Assembly: GCA_019279435.1 (NCBI GenBank)
Contig: JAAALK010000287.1
Coordinates: 64,793,144-64,857,143, forward strand
Length of the DNA stretch: 64,000 bases
Direction: 5' to 3'
Origin: Zizania palustris
Taxonomy: Eukaryota; Streptophyta; Magnoliopsida; Poales; Poaceae
The notes below the pieces were generated by a model, which saw only the letters and a list, made by a program, of their open reading frames with translations, had not been told where the DNA came from and made no database searches. The position numbers and the translations under genes are program-made. This document shows, piece by piece, positions 44,298-54,921 of the stretch (position 1 is the first letter of the stretch; the number at the start of each line of letters is the position of its first letter).

Positions 44298-44350
44298 TTT
44301 AGCACTTTTGCTAAACCCGACGTTGGACCATTTGCTCCCACTCATGACCA

Positions 44351-46166
44351 TTGATCTTGCAGGATCGAGGACTGGAGGACGTGTGGATCATGGACTCAAG
44401 ATGTTCTCGCCATATGACGGGACACCGCAGATGGTTCTCCAGCCTCTCTCCCCCGAGCTCCAAGGAATACATCACTTTCGGGAACAGTGGTCAAGGGAAG
44501 GTACAAGGTATTGGGTCGATTCGCATCTCTAATTTTTTCTCTTTGAAGAATGTTGCTTTAGTTGGAAATATGAATTTTAATCTAATTTCTGTTTCGCAAC
44601 TTCTTGAGGATGGTTTAGAGGTTCACTTTAAGAAGGGCATGTCTTCTGTTGTTGATTCTAGAGGATCTTTAGTTTGCCGGATCTTACCTTTCGGTAAGGT
44701 TTTTCGTATTGATTTCTCTAGTTCCTCTGGCCCTTCTCGCTGTCTGATGGCCGGACCCTCCTCTGAGCTCTAGAAGTGGCATAGAAGGTTAGGTCATTTG
44801 AGCTTTGATCTGCTTGTCATATTGAGTTCTATGGACCTTATCCGAGGATTGCCTAAGCTTAAGATGGAGAAGGATCTAGTTTGTCATCCATGTCGTCATG
44901 GGAAAATGGTTGCCGCTTCTCACACACCTGTGACTCAAGTGATGACTTCGTACCCGGGAGAGCTATTGCACATGGATACAGTAGGTCCAGCTCAAGTACG
45001 CTCAGTCGGTGGGAAGTGGTACGCCCTTGTGATAGTTGACGATTTTTCTCGATTCTCGTGGGTTTACTTTCTAGAGTCTAAGGATGAGACTTTTCAGTAT
45101 GTTCATGACCTTATTTTGAAGCTGAAGAACGAGAACAATGGTCTGATGCGAGCAATTTGTTCGGACAACGGCTCTGAGTTTAAGAACTCTCAGTTCATCA
45201 GCTTCTGTAGTGATCAGGGTCTTGATCATCAGTTCTCTGCTCCTTACACTCCCCCACAGAACGACGTTGTAGAACGAAAGAACCGCACTCTTGTCGAGAT
45301 GGCCAAGACGATGCTTGATGAGCATAGGACTCCTAGGCACTTTTGGGCTAAAGTAATGAACACAACTTGCTATCTAGCCAACCACATTTTTCTTAGAGCT
45401 TACTTAGGTAAGACGTCATATGAGTTGTGGTTTGGCAGACAGCCCAAGGTGACTCACTTGCATGCTTTTGGATGCAAGTGCTTTGTGCTCAAGAAGGGAG
45501 GGCATTTGAACAAGTTTGAGTCTCGTTGCTGTGATGGAGTCTTTCTTGGTTATGCTTTGCATTCTAGAGGCTTTCGTGTTTGGAACCTAGACTCTCAGCT
45601 GCTTGTCGAGACTTGTGAGGTTTCTTTTGATGAGTCCATGCCTTCACTAACTCCTTCTTTTGAGCTTTCTAGAGACGACGAGCTTGGAGAGTCCATTTTC
45701 GAGGAAGATGATGACACTCCTTCTGATGATGAGGGTGGGCCCTCTGCATCGCCTACAGACCCCACACCTTCTGAGACTTCGACTAAGGATGAGGACGGAC
45801 ATCTGATCACTCCTTCTACTTCGATCGAGCCTCCTCAGCCGAGTCAGATGTGCCAGGTGCTGACTCCGGTGAGATGACCTCTCAGCCGAGTCCAGAGGAG
45901 CCAGTTGCTGACTCTGGTGAGGTGACTTCATATCACCTAGGATCCCGAGCAGTTCAGCGTGATCACCCTTCAGAGCTCATCATCGGTGATCTTACTGAGA
46001 GATCCTTACGGTCTTCAGTTGGTTCTCTTGCTATGTTTGCTGAGTCTACCTTTGTTGCTTCTTTTGAGCCCAGAGATGTTTCTCATGCTCTTTCCGATTC
46101 AAAATGGATAAACGCCATGCAAGAAGAGCTTCAAAATTTTGTTCACAATCGGGTTTGGACACTAGT
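44351..46166 (+). pseudogene. Pol of element B, 5' part (protease, integrase, start of RT)
   Basis: The protease is complete in length here: VWIMDSRCSRHMTG (the usual DSG is DSR), then about 33 residues to FFSLKNVALV. A TAG at 44771 replaces the TGG of the motif LWKWHRRLGH. Integrase follows with HMDTVGPA, CSDNGSEF and DVVERKNRTLVE. Then comes an acidic linker broken by a frameshift near 45870, and the start of the RT (MQEELQNFVHNRVWTLV), which is cut at 46166 by the insertion of element C. It resumes at 56908. Confidence 0.85.
46162..46166. repeat. Target site duplication CTAGT, left
   Basis: Matches 56903-56907; the two flanks join into a continuous RT frame of element B when one copy is removed. 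Confidence 0.95.
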
Positions 46167-48147
46167 TGAGAAACCAAGGGTGGTTTCGGTGTTTTGTGAT
46201 GAGTGATTGACTGGATTTTACCCTCTGTTCGAAGGGTACCTCCGGAGGGGCTTCGGAGGTGGTACCTCCGAAGGGTGTTCGGAGGTGTGTCACCGGAGTG
46301 TGTTCGGTGTTTGCTTGCTGCAGCTGTGCAGCGGAGTGTACCTGTCGGAGGGGTCCGACAGTACACGATGACTGGGTTCGTACCGATGGCTTCGGTACTT
46401 TGGGCGGTACACCGGAGTGTGTGCCGGAGGTTGCTAACCCGGAGAGGTCTCCGGAGTACTGGATACACTTGTTTGCTTGTCTGTGGTGCGCAGGGACTTC
46501 GGAGGCGACGGACAAGGTTCGAGCCAGGTGAACTTGGGTCAAGCGGGTGGCTTGATGCCAGGGGAGCGGGGAGCTCCGTCACGGTGGCTGCGAAGGTGGT
46601 CCGGGTCGGTCCTCGGGTCGAGGCGTGCCAGGTGAAGGCAGAGAGTGCGGAGCGTGGCTCCGGCTGAAGGTGCTCCGAGACAAAGTCCTCGGAGGTGAGG
46701 CACTTCGAAGGTACTCCGGATGGAGTGACTTCGGAGTTGGTGGACCAAGTCCTCTGCGGAGGCAAGGTGTTCGAAGTGTGCTCCGGAGGGAGACACTCGA
46801 AGGTGGCCCAACGAAGGTCTCAGAAGTCGAGGTGCATCGAAGGCATGGTCCGGGTGAGGCTCGTCGAGGAGTGTGCTCGGAGTGAGACACTGCGACGAAG
46901 TGCTCATGGAATGCTTCATGCGGAGGCCTTGGACGAAGGAGGGACTTCGAAGGGTGGAACTCCGAAGGTGGGCTTCGGAGTGAGGATGACTTGTGGTGCT
47001 TCGGCCATGCATGGCTTCGGTACACGGACGGACGGTGTTCGAGCTCGGAGTAGCTGCGAAGCCGTGGTGATCCACTCCGGAGGTGGTGGTGCGAAGGCCC
47101 AAGGGCTTTGACGGCTTCGGCTCAAAACCGTCACTGTATCGAAGGTCTTCTTCGGCGGAGCGAAGGCCAACAGGCTGCAGGCTTCTCGCCGAAGCTTCCG
47201 CACCCCTCGCGTGCGAAGGGAGGTTCCAGAAGTCAACTCTGTAAAGGCTGACACTGTCTGTTCTGAAAAAGGCTGACACTGTCCCCTCTGCAGCTGACAG
47301 AGAAGCCTCCAAAAATAAAGGTGGACTACCTTTTGTACCCCTTAGTTCTGTAGAGACAAAATGGATGTAAACCCTAGGGGTAAAGTAGTCACTTCCTTAG
47401 GATGAAGCCGTGGGCTATAAATATGGGGGCTCGGTAGGTAACATTTAACACTTTGAGCATTTACTGTTGAGCTCCTGTAGACAGACCCCGTTGTATTCAT
47501 TCTGAGTTCAATTTATTTCAGTGTTCCTTGTTCAAGCAGCGAAGCCCTGCTTCTTTGTGCTTTTGCTTGAGCTCGCGTTACATACCTCGCTAGCTTTTAG
47601 TTCACCGAAGCCTGTCTTGGCGAAGGGTGTTTTTCTCGCGAAGTGTGTTTTACAGTGTGCTGTCGCTCTGTGTAACACGAGGCAAGACCTCGCTGCTTAC
47701 TAGCGAAGCCCTGTTCTGTTCCCGTAGTGCTTCTTGTGTCGAAGCCCTTAGCGTAGTCTTTTTGCGTGTGCGTGTAGACCTTCGGGTACGAAGCCCAGCA
47801 CCCGTTGCTGTCGCCAAGTACTTGGTCGAAGTCCTCAGAGGGCTGTCCACTCTTGCGAAGGGTGAAGTGCGAAGCCTGCTCGAAGCACCTTGTGTGCGGA
47901 GCCTGCACTGACTTAGCAGAGTAGGTTTTCGAGGGTTGTAAGTGGAGCGAAGTCTTCTTGGCTTCGAACTTTTGCCTCTCCGAAGCCTGTGTTCGAAGGT
48001 GTCGAAGTACCTCCGAACCAGACCTTCGAAGGCTGTGTTCGAAGCCTGTTCCGCAGAAGACAGAACAGAACCGAAGGCTAAGTTTTTAGCCAGAAATTTT
48101 AAAAGCTCCCATTCACCCCCCCTCTGGTCGCCGTTTCCGGTCCAACA
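46167..48147 (+). repeat. 5' LTR of element C
   Basis: 1981 bp. It starts TGAGAAACCAAGGGTGG and ends GGTCCAACA. It carries GATGAGTGATTG at 46198, a TATA box CTATAAATATGGGG near 47416, and the first 900 bp are packed with CTCCGGAG, CTTCGAAG and CTTCGGAG palindromes and CpG. Long open frames on both strands in it are a result of this composition. Confidence 0.95.
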
Positions 48148-48149
48148 AT

Positions 48150-48166
48150 TGGTATCAGAGCGGGTT
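48150..48166 (+). other. Primer binding site of element C
   Basis: TGGTATCAGAGCGGGTT, two bases after the LTR end, complementary to initiator methionine tRNA. Confidence 0.9.
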
Positions 48167-48211
48167 AAGATCACCAGTTGACCTTAACCGGTTTTGTGAT
48201 CTGTTGGCGAC

Positions 48212-50674
48212 ATGGATAGAGGCAGTAAAATTCCTCTGTTCGATGGGACAGATTTTGCATACTGGAAGGTGCGCATGGAGGCTTACTTGTTAAGCCAAGG
48301 AAATGCAATTTGGGAGATTGTGGACTCACAATACTCCATCCCTGATACCCGCACCACTCAAACCGAAAAAGATCAGTACATTGCCAACTCGAAGGCAAGG
48401 AACATATTGTTCATTGGTTTGAGTAGGAGTGAGTTTGATAGGGTGCAGCACCTTAGGACTGCTAGGGAAATTTGGACAACGCTCACTATTTATCATGAGG
48501 GCTCTACTCAGATTAAGGCCAGGCGCCAAAGCACCTACAACCAACAGTATCAGCTGTTTGTGCAGGCACCTGGTGAATCTATAGATGCCATGTTTTCGCG
48601 CTTTGATGCTATAGTGAGTAACTTGCGATCCAACGGGACGCTTGCTTACAGTGATCATGATAGGGCTATCAAGCTTCTCTATGCTCTTGACCGTAGCATA
48701 TGGGAAGTGAAGATATCCAGCATTGAGGAGTCCACAGGCTATGACACTCTAACCTGTGATGAACTCTTTAGCAAGCTGAAGTCCACAGAGATTGCCAAGG
48801 CATCTCTTGCAGTGCACAGAAGCTCTTTGCCACAGCCATTGGCATTGGTTTCTAGCACTAGCCGTGGCACCACTGCAGAACCAAGCACCTCAGGCACTTG
48901 TGTTCTTGCAGATGGTTTTGCTTTGTCCTCCCTGGTCTCCGTCACAAAGGAGCAGGTGGATACTCTAGCAGATGACGAGCTTGCTCTCATTGCCCGGAGG
49001 TTCACCCGCTTTCATCATGAGAGACGGGATCAGCGGAGAAGTGGTTTTAGTGGCTGCTATGAATGTGGCGACACCTCTCACATCAAGGCCAATTGCCCCA
49101 AGGTCAAAAAGAGAGATGAGAGTGACCGCCCCAAATTCCACAAAAAGGAGAGGAAGCCCTTTGTGAAGGGCAAGCGCGGCAAGATGGCTAAGAAAGTAGC
49201 CAAGGCCGCTTCCAGAGCTTTTGTTGCTGCTCTCAGCGACATCGACACATCCTCAACTGAGGAGTCGAGCTCTGAGGAGGAGGAGTCCCCAAGAAAGGAG
49301 GACAAGAAGGATAAGAAGGGACGTGACTTCACCGGCCTTTGCTTCATGGCCGACAGCGATCACAGCGGCGATGAGCTTGACTCATCAGAGGTAAACCTAT
49401 CATCTGACCAGCTTCTAATTAAATTAGATGAGCTGAATGAAGTAGTACTTGGTCAGGATAGATTACTTGTGCAAGCCGCTAGAGAAAGAAAAGACCTTAG
49501 ACTTAGGCTAGAAAATGTTTCTACTGAATATGCCATGCTTAAGTCTAAGTTTGATGATGCTGAATGTGAGTCTTGTTCTGTTGTCATGGGTGAGCTTGCT
49601 CAGTTGCGTTCTGTACATGCTCAAACTCTTTCTGAGCTTGAGACTGCCCAGAAGCAGCTTTTGGAGGTGGATTCTAGACCTCATGATATTATTGAATGCA
49701 TGAACTGTTCTTTATTGCGCGAGAGCATTAATTTACGTGATAAACATGTTCATGATTTAGAGGCTAGATTGGAGAGGGCCGGTAGTTCTAAGGATGTGCA
49801 ACCTGTTTGTGACACTTGCATCACCCTTAAGGACCAGCTAGGCACTGCTAGAGAGCGAGCTGAGAACCTAATGTCTGAAAATGAATACCTTCTTTCTGTG
49901 GTGAACAAATGCACTGAGGGGAAGGGTAGGATGGATTTGCTCTTGGCCAAGACCAAGTTGTGTGCTGACAGAGCCGGGGTAGCTCTAGGTTTGGGTTTTG
50001 AGAGGATAGCTTCAGACAGTAAGACCAAAACTGTTTTCACCTCTCCCACCACCCTAGAGAAAGAGAGAGCTCTGTTGGACACCCCATCAGCCAAAAAGCC
50101 TACCCATCCACCAAAGAAAACCACACCTCCTATCAAGAAAAATCCTCCCAAGAAAACCACACAAAAGAAACCCAAGGAGCCCGTGAGAGTTGCTCCTGTG
50201 ACCCATGAGAGTGCCCCTAGGAGAGTGTTTCATTGTTCTTATTGTCAGCGGGCGGGTCATTTGATTGGTTTCTGTTTCCGTCGCATCAAGGATGAGCGAC
50301 GTGCACAGGCGATGAGCTATCAGGACATGCATTACCCATCTTTAGGTATGCATGAGTCTGAGTATTACTCTCGTCCTGTTTTCGAGGCTCCTCGTGCTTC
50401 TCGGAGAGGTTTTGCTCCTCGAGGTGTTCACCATGTTCCATATGGTGGTAGACCTCGGGCGAGTAGCTTTGTACCTCGTCAGAGTAGGAGACCTCGACAT
50501 GCTTTGCGTTCTTTGCATGTAGGTAGACCTCGCACTTTGCATCATTCTGATTATTATGTGCGTAGACCATCTACTTTTACTGTGCCTACTACTCGTGTCA
50601 CTCAGTGCTGGATGCCTCGCCATTATTTCACTCACCCCAGCACTGAGCGATCGAGGCGTTCTTATCATGTGTAG
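48212..50674 (+). CDS. Gag of element C (820 aa)
   Basis: Open from ATG at 48212 to TAG at 50672. The N-terminal Copia gag domain (FAYWKVRMEAYLLSQG near residues 14-29) is followed by a zinc knuckle CYECGDTSHIKANC (about 282-295), a lysine-rich and an acidic serine stretch, a long coiled-coil extension with cysteine pairs (about 430-560), a lysine/proline-rich run, a second knuckle CSYCQRAGHLIGFC (about 673-686) and an arginine-rich tail. Gag coats the RNA and forms particles. Pol follows in the same frame after the stop, so read-through would give Gag-Pol; alternatively the TAG is a fresh mutation of CAG. Length fits the large Gag of Sireviruses. Confidence 0.9.
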   Translation: MDRGSKIPLFDGTDFAYWKVRMEAYLLSQGNAIWEIVDSQYSIPDTRTTQTEKDQYIANSKARNILFIGLSRSEFDRVQHLRTAREIWTTLTIYHEGSTQIKARRQSTYNQQYQLFVQAPGESIDAMFSRFDAIVSNLRSNGTLAYSDHDRAIKLLYALDRSIWEVKISSIEESTGYDTLTCDELFSKLKSTEIAKASLAVHRSSLPQPLALVSSTSRGTTAEPSTSGTCVLADGFALSSLVSVTKEQVDTLADDELALIARRFTRFHHERRDQRRSGFSGCYECGDTSHIKANCPKVKKRDESDRPKFHKKERKPFVKGKRGKMAKKVAKAASRAFVAALSDIDTSSTEESSSEEEESPRKEDKKDKKGRDFTGLCFMADSDHSGDELDSSEVNLSSDQLLIKLDELNEVVLGQDRLLVQAARERKDLRLRLENVSTEYAMLKSKFDDAECESCSVVMGELAQLRSVHAQTLSELETAQKQLLEVDSRPHDIIECMNCSLLRESINLRDKHVHDLEARLERAGSSKDVQPVCDTCITLKDQLGTARERAENLMSENEYLLSVVNKCTEGKGRMDLLLAKTKLCADRAGVALGLGFERIASDSKTKTVFTSPTTLEKERALLDTPSAKKPTHPPKKTTPPIKKNPPKKTTQKKPKEPVRVAPVTHESAPRRVFHCSYCQRAGHLIGFCFRRIKDERRAQAMSYQDMHYPSLGMHESEYYSRPVFEAPRASRRGFAPRGVHHVPYGGRPRASSFVPRQSRRPRHALRSLHVGRPRTLHHSDYYVRRPSTFTVPTTRVTQCWMPRHYFTHPSTERSRRSYHV
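50672..50674 (+). other. In-frame TAG between gag and pol
   Basis: Context CAT GTG TAG GCG ACA. The upstream and downstream frames are the same and pol resumes at once. The next bases are not the CAR-YYA type known from efficient plant read-through. Confidence 0.9.
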
Positions 50675-53600
50675 GCGACAGGTCGAGGCTTGGAGGGCAC
50701 GTGGATCATGGACTCCGGTTGTTCGCGCCACATGACCGGAGATGCAAATTGGTTCTCCAGCCTCAAAGATGTTGCTTTGGTTGAGAACCTGGGATACAAT
50801 TTGCTGTCTGTATCTCAGTTGCTTGATGAGGGCTTCGAAGTGCGATTTCATCGCGATACTTCGCAAGTGCTCAATTCTGATGGCGTTGTGGTGTGTAAGA
50901 TCTTTAGAGTTGGGAGAGTTTTTGGAGCTGATTTTTCAGAGTCGTCTGGTTCTTCTCATTGCCTTGTTGCACATTCGACCTCTGAGCTTTGGAAGTGGCA
51001 TAGGAGACTAGGGCATATGAGCTTTGAGTTGCTCGCTCGTCTGAGCGCCCTAGGTTTGATCCGAGGATTGCCCAAGCTCAAGTTTGAGAAGAATTTAGTT
51101 TGCGCTCCTTGTCGACATGGTAAAATGATTGCCGCTTCGCATTCGCCAGTCACCACAGTGATGACTGAACAACCCGGAGAACTTCTCCATATGGACACTG
51201 TAGGTCCTTCTCGGGTTAGTTCTTTAGGCGGCAAGTGGTATGTACTTGTTATTGTCGACGATTTCTCTCGCTACTCTTGGGTCTTCTTTCTTGCCAGCAA
51301 GGATGAAGTGTTTTCACACTTTCGGAGCTTGGCTTTGAGACTTTTCACTGAACTCCCAGGTGCATTAAAATTCATTCGAAGCGATAATGGCACCGAGTTC
51401 AAAAACAGTCTCTTTGTTGATTTTTGCATGGAGCATGGCATAGAACATCAATTCTCTGCTCCGCGGGTTCCTCAACAGAACGGTGTTGTTGAGAGGAAAA
51501 ACCGCACTTTGGTTGAGATGACTAGGACGATGCTTGATGAGCATAGGACTCCTAGAAAATTCTGGGCTGAGGCCATGAACACTGCTTGTTACATCTCAAA
51601 CCGAATTTTCTTGCGCTCAATTTTAAATTTGACATCTTATGAGCTGCGTTTTGGGAGACAGCCCAAGGTTACTCATCTTCGAGTTTTTGGCTGTCGCTGC
51701 TTTATCCTAAAACGTGGTAACTTGGATAAATTTGAGTCGCGATCTTCTGACGGGATCTTTTTGGGCTATACTACTCATGGTCATTCCTATCGTGTTTATA
51801 ACTTGGAAACTAACACTGTCATCGAGTCATGTGATGTGACTTTTGATGAATCAACCCCCTCTGTTAGTTCTGCTTTTGAACAGGCAAATGAACACGACAT
51901 GGAACAGACCTTATTCGAAGATGAAGATCCCGGAGAATTCGAGGATGAACCCCTACTACCCTCGACATCAACCCCCGAAGCTGACCCCGCTTCTACTACT
52001 TCGGCACGAGGTCCCGAAGCGACTACCTCAACATCGGTCATCTTGGACCACTCCAACGCACAAGTTGAGGGGGAGACTGCATCCCGCCGCGAGGCTCCAC
52101 ATCATGTCCAAAGGATGCACCCTCCCGAGCAGATCATTGGTGAGCTTGATCAAAGGGTAACACGTTCTTACGCCCATTTCACTAATGCTGCTTTTGTTGC
52201 TTCTTTCGAGCCCTTAGATGTTAGTCATGCACTTTCTGATTCTAGTTGGATCAATGCCATGCATGAAGAGCTTGAGAATTTTGAAAGAAATCAAGTCTGG
52301 ACTTTAGTTGATCCTCCACCAAATGTTCATTTCATAGGAACAAAATGGATTTTCAAAAATAAACAAGGGGAGGATGGAACAATTGTTAGAAATAAGGCTA
52401 GACTAGTAGCTCAGGGTTTTTCTCAACTAGAAGGGATTGATTTTACTGAAACTTTTGCACCTGTTGCTCGCCTTGAGGCCATTAGGATTTTGCTTGCCTT
52501 TGCGACATCCCGGGGATTCAAACTCTATCAAATGGATGTCAAAAGTGCTTTTCTTAATGGCTTCATAGGCGAAGATGTTTATGTAAAACAACCCCCTGGT
52601 TTTGAAAACCCCAAGTACCCACATAAAGTCCTTAAACTTCATAAGGCTCTTTATGGACTCAAGCAGGCCCCTCGGGCATGGTATGATAGACTTAAGTCTT
52701 TTCTGCTTGAGCGAGGGTATTTGATGGGCTCTGTTGATAAAACTTTGTTTACTCTCAAGCATGGCAAAGATTTCCTCCTAGTTCAGATTTATGTGGATGA
52801 TATCATCTTTGGTGGCTCTTCTCATGTTTTAGTTGCCGAGTTTGCAGATACCATGAGCAGGGAGTTTGAAATGTCAATGATGGGTGAACTCACCTTTTTC
52901 CTTGGTTTGCAAATCAAGCAAAGCAAACAAGGTACTTTTGTCCACCAGACAAAGTACACCAAGGACCTGCTCAAGAAATTTGACATGTCCGATGCGAAGC
53001 CCCTCGCCACTCCAATGGCTACATCTGTAGCATTGGACCCTGACGAAGATGGAGAAGCCGTAGATCAGAAGGAGTTCCGAAGCATGATCGGCTCCCTCCT
53101 CTACTTGACTGCCACGAGGCCGGACATACACTTCGCAGTGTGTCTGTGCGCTCGTTTTCAGGCTTCACCACGAGCTTCGCACCGCCAAGCGGTCAAGCGC
53201 ATCCTAAGGTATCTCAAACACACCCTTGAATTTGGCATATGGTATTCATCGTCTTCATCTTTATGTCTTAGAGGTTATTCAGATGCGGATTTTGCTGGGT
53301 GTAGAATTGATAGGAAGAGTACCTCTGGTACTTGTCATTTTCTGGGTACGTCTCTGGTTTGCTGGTCTTCCCGCAAACAGTCTAGTGTTGCACAATCGAC
53401 GGCTGAGGCCGAATATGTTGCTGCAGCTAGCTGTTGCTCTCAGATTTTGTGGATGGTTTCCACTTTGCGGGATTTCGGGTTAGATTATAAGAGTGTTCCA
53501 CTTTTCTGTGATAACACTAGTGCTATTTGTATTGCAAACAACCCGGTTCAGCACTCCAGAACCAAACATATTGATGTACGGTATCATTTTCTCAGAGATC

Positions 53601-53743
53601 ACAATGAGAAGGGTGATATTGAACTTCAATATGTTGATACCCAACACCAGCTTGCCGACATTTTTACAAAACCCCTCGATGCATCTCGATTTGCTTACTT
53701 GCGTGGGGAACTTGGTATTTGTCATCCCTACGGCATTTTGTGA
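50675..53743 (+). CDS. Pol of element C with shortened protease
   Basis: Open in the gag frame from just after the TAG to 53743; there is no ATG near the start, so it needs read-through or another route. Counting from 50690: protease active site WIMDSGCSRHMTG (5-17) then WFSSL directly joined to KDVALVENLGYN, about 33 residues shorter than in element B; integrase with WHRRLGHM, HMDTVGP (near 167), RSDNGTEF (near 231) and VVERKNRT (near 266); RT with the catalytic YVDD (near 701); RNase H with SDADFAGC (near 863) and the end RGELGICHPYGIL. Integrase, RT and RNase H look intact. The protease lacks a core segment and probably cannot work. Confidence 0.9.
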   Translation, partial: ATGRGLEGTWIMDSGCSRHMTGDANWFSSLKDVALVENLGYNLLSVSQLLDEGFEVRFHRDTSQVLNSDGVVVCKIFRVGRVFGADFSESSGSSHCLVAHSTSELWKWHRRLGHMSFELLARLSALGLIRGLPKLKFEKNLVCAPCRHGKMIAASHSPVTTVMTEQPGELLHMDTVGPSRVSSLGGKWYVLVIVDDFSRYSWVFFLASKDEVFSHFRSLALRLFTELPGALKFIRSDNGTEFKNSLFVDFCMEHGIEHQFSAPRVPQQNGVVERKNRTLVEMTRTMLDEHRTPRKFWAEAMNTACYISNRIFLRSILNLTSYELRFGRQPKVTHLRVFGCRCFILKRGNLDKFESRSSDGIFLGYTTHGHSYRVYNLETNTVIESCDVTFDESTPSVSSAFEQANEHDMEQTLFEDEDPGEFEDEPLLPSTSTPEADPASTTSARGPEATTSTSVILDHSNAQVEGETASRREAPHHVQRMHPPEQIIGELDQRVTRSYAHFTNAAFVASFEPLDVSHALSDSSWINAMHEELENFERNQVWTLVDPPPNVHFIGTKWIFKNKQGEDGTIVRNKARLVAQGFSQLEGIDFTETFAPVARLEAIRILLAFATSRGFKLYQMDVKSAFLNGFIGEDVYVKQPPGFENPKYPHKVLKLHKALYGLKQAPRAWYDRLKSFLLERGYLMGSVDKTLFTLKHGKDFLLVQIYVDDIIFGGSSHVLVAEFADTMSREFEMSMMGELTFFLGLQIKQSKQGTFVHQTKYTKDLLKKFDMSDAKPLATPMATSVALDPDEDGEAVDQKEFRSMIGSLLYLTATRPDIHFAVCLCARFQASPRASHRQAVKRILRYLKHTLEFGIWYSSSSSLCLRGYSDADFAGCRIDRKSTSGTCHFLGTSLVCWSSRKQSSVAQSTAEAEYVAAASCCSQILWMVSTLRDFGLDYKSVPLFCDNTSAICIANNPVQHSRTKHIDVRYHFLRDHNEKGDIELQYVDTQHQLADIFTKPLDASRFAYLRGELGICHPYGIL

Positions 53744-54921
53744 GGGGGAGCTCATTTTAATTGTCTTGCATATGCTCATTATGTATGGAATTGCACTTAC
53801 ATCTTTTGCTATTATATGCCTGCTTTTAATTCAAAGAAATCATGACAGCTCAGCTCTATGAAATATGTCTGGAACATTGATTGTGCATGATGTTTTATTT
53901 TCTAAAATCAAAATTTGCTCATCGCACAATCTTGTATCTAGCTTGATTAGGCAGGACTGCTTTTAGCTATCCTTTATCTACTTGACAGCAAGACACTGTT
54001 CCTTGGATGCTAAAATTTGCAACTTGAAAAATTGTGTTCTTTATTCATGGGTATTCATCAAAATATTAAATTCATCAAAATCAAAATAAAAAAAAAAATC
54101 CATGATTTGCCTGGTCTCAATGAAAAGATTCAGGAGGGTTTGTTTGTCGCACTACTCTATTCTAGACTGCTTACCATTGCACTTTGGTCTGAACTGGAAT
54201 AGTGTAGTGTATGCCAAAATCACCGCCTTAAGCTTCAGATGGCTTTCATGCCTAGGCTTGGCCTGATTGGAAAGTATAAGGTGGACAAACAAATAACCCC
54301 TGGCATTAAGAAAAAGAACAACAAAATTAATTGATCATCAAGTTTGCTTTCACAGCTCCTTTTGAACAAGACTTGTCTGTCTAGGGTAGAATTTGTTAGC
54401 TTTGCGCAGTCCTTGCCTTTCATGTCTAACTACTGTGATTAAGTGGTGATGCTTTTACTTCAAAATGACAAAATCACATGCCATCATCTTGTTACACAGA
54501 TTGTTAAATTGAGCTGAGCACATGATCATTTGTGTTAATTTTGGCATATTTTTGCTTTATATGTCTTTGCAATTCTATTCATTTCGCAGCTTTGCATCTT
54601 TTGAATGCTCCTTGATGCTTGCATTGCCAAAGGGGGAGAGATTTTGCTATGTTCTCTGCTGCAAGAAGGCATTATTTCTAAAGGGGGAGAGATTTTTGAC
54701 ATAAAGGGGGAGAAAAATTTGCTCAACTCAGGGGGAGTTTTTATCCAAAGGGAGTTTTGCCGAAGGGGCTTTTTACTCTTTTACAAAGGGGGAGAAAATT
54801 TCTTTTATCAAGTGACATGCCTTGGCTCTTTTTGAGTTTTTATGGTCACTTGTGTGCTGAAAGCTTTTTATTTTTTCTTGAAATTGGACTTGGTTGTCAA
54901 TGCACTCATCAAGGGGGAGAT
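53744..54921 (+). other. 3' leader of element C with repeated polypurine tracts
   Basis: No gene. Tracts of the form AAAGGGGGAGA lie near 54629, 54677, 54704, 54730 (CAGGGGGAG), 54786 and 54911; the last primes plus-strand DNA. The same region is found in minus orientation at 9633-9850. Confidence 0.8.

Noticed and set aside
46203..47312. Open frames up to 257 codons in the LTRs of element C
   Set aside because: They recur unchanged in the second LTR, lie on both strands and overlap one another. They follow from palindrome-rich GC sequence without stop codons.
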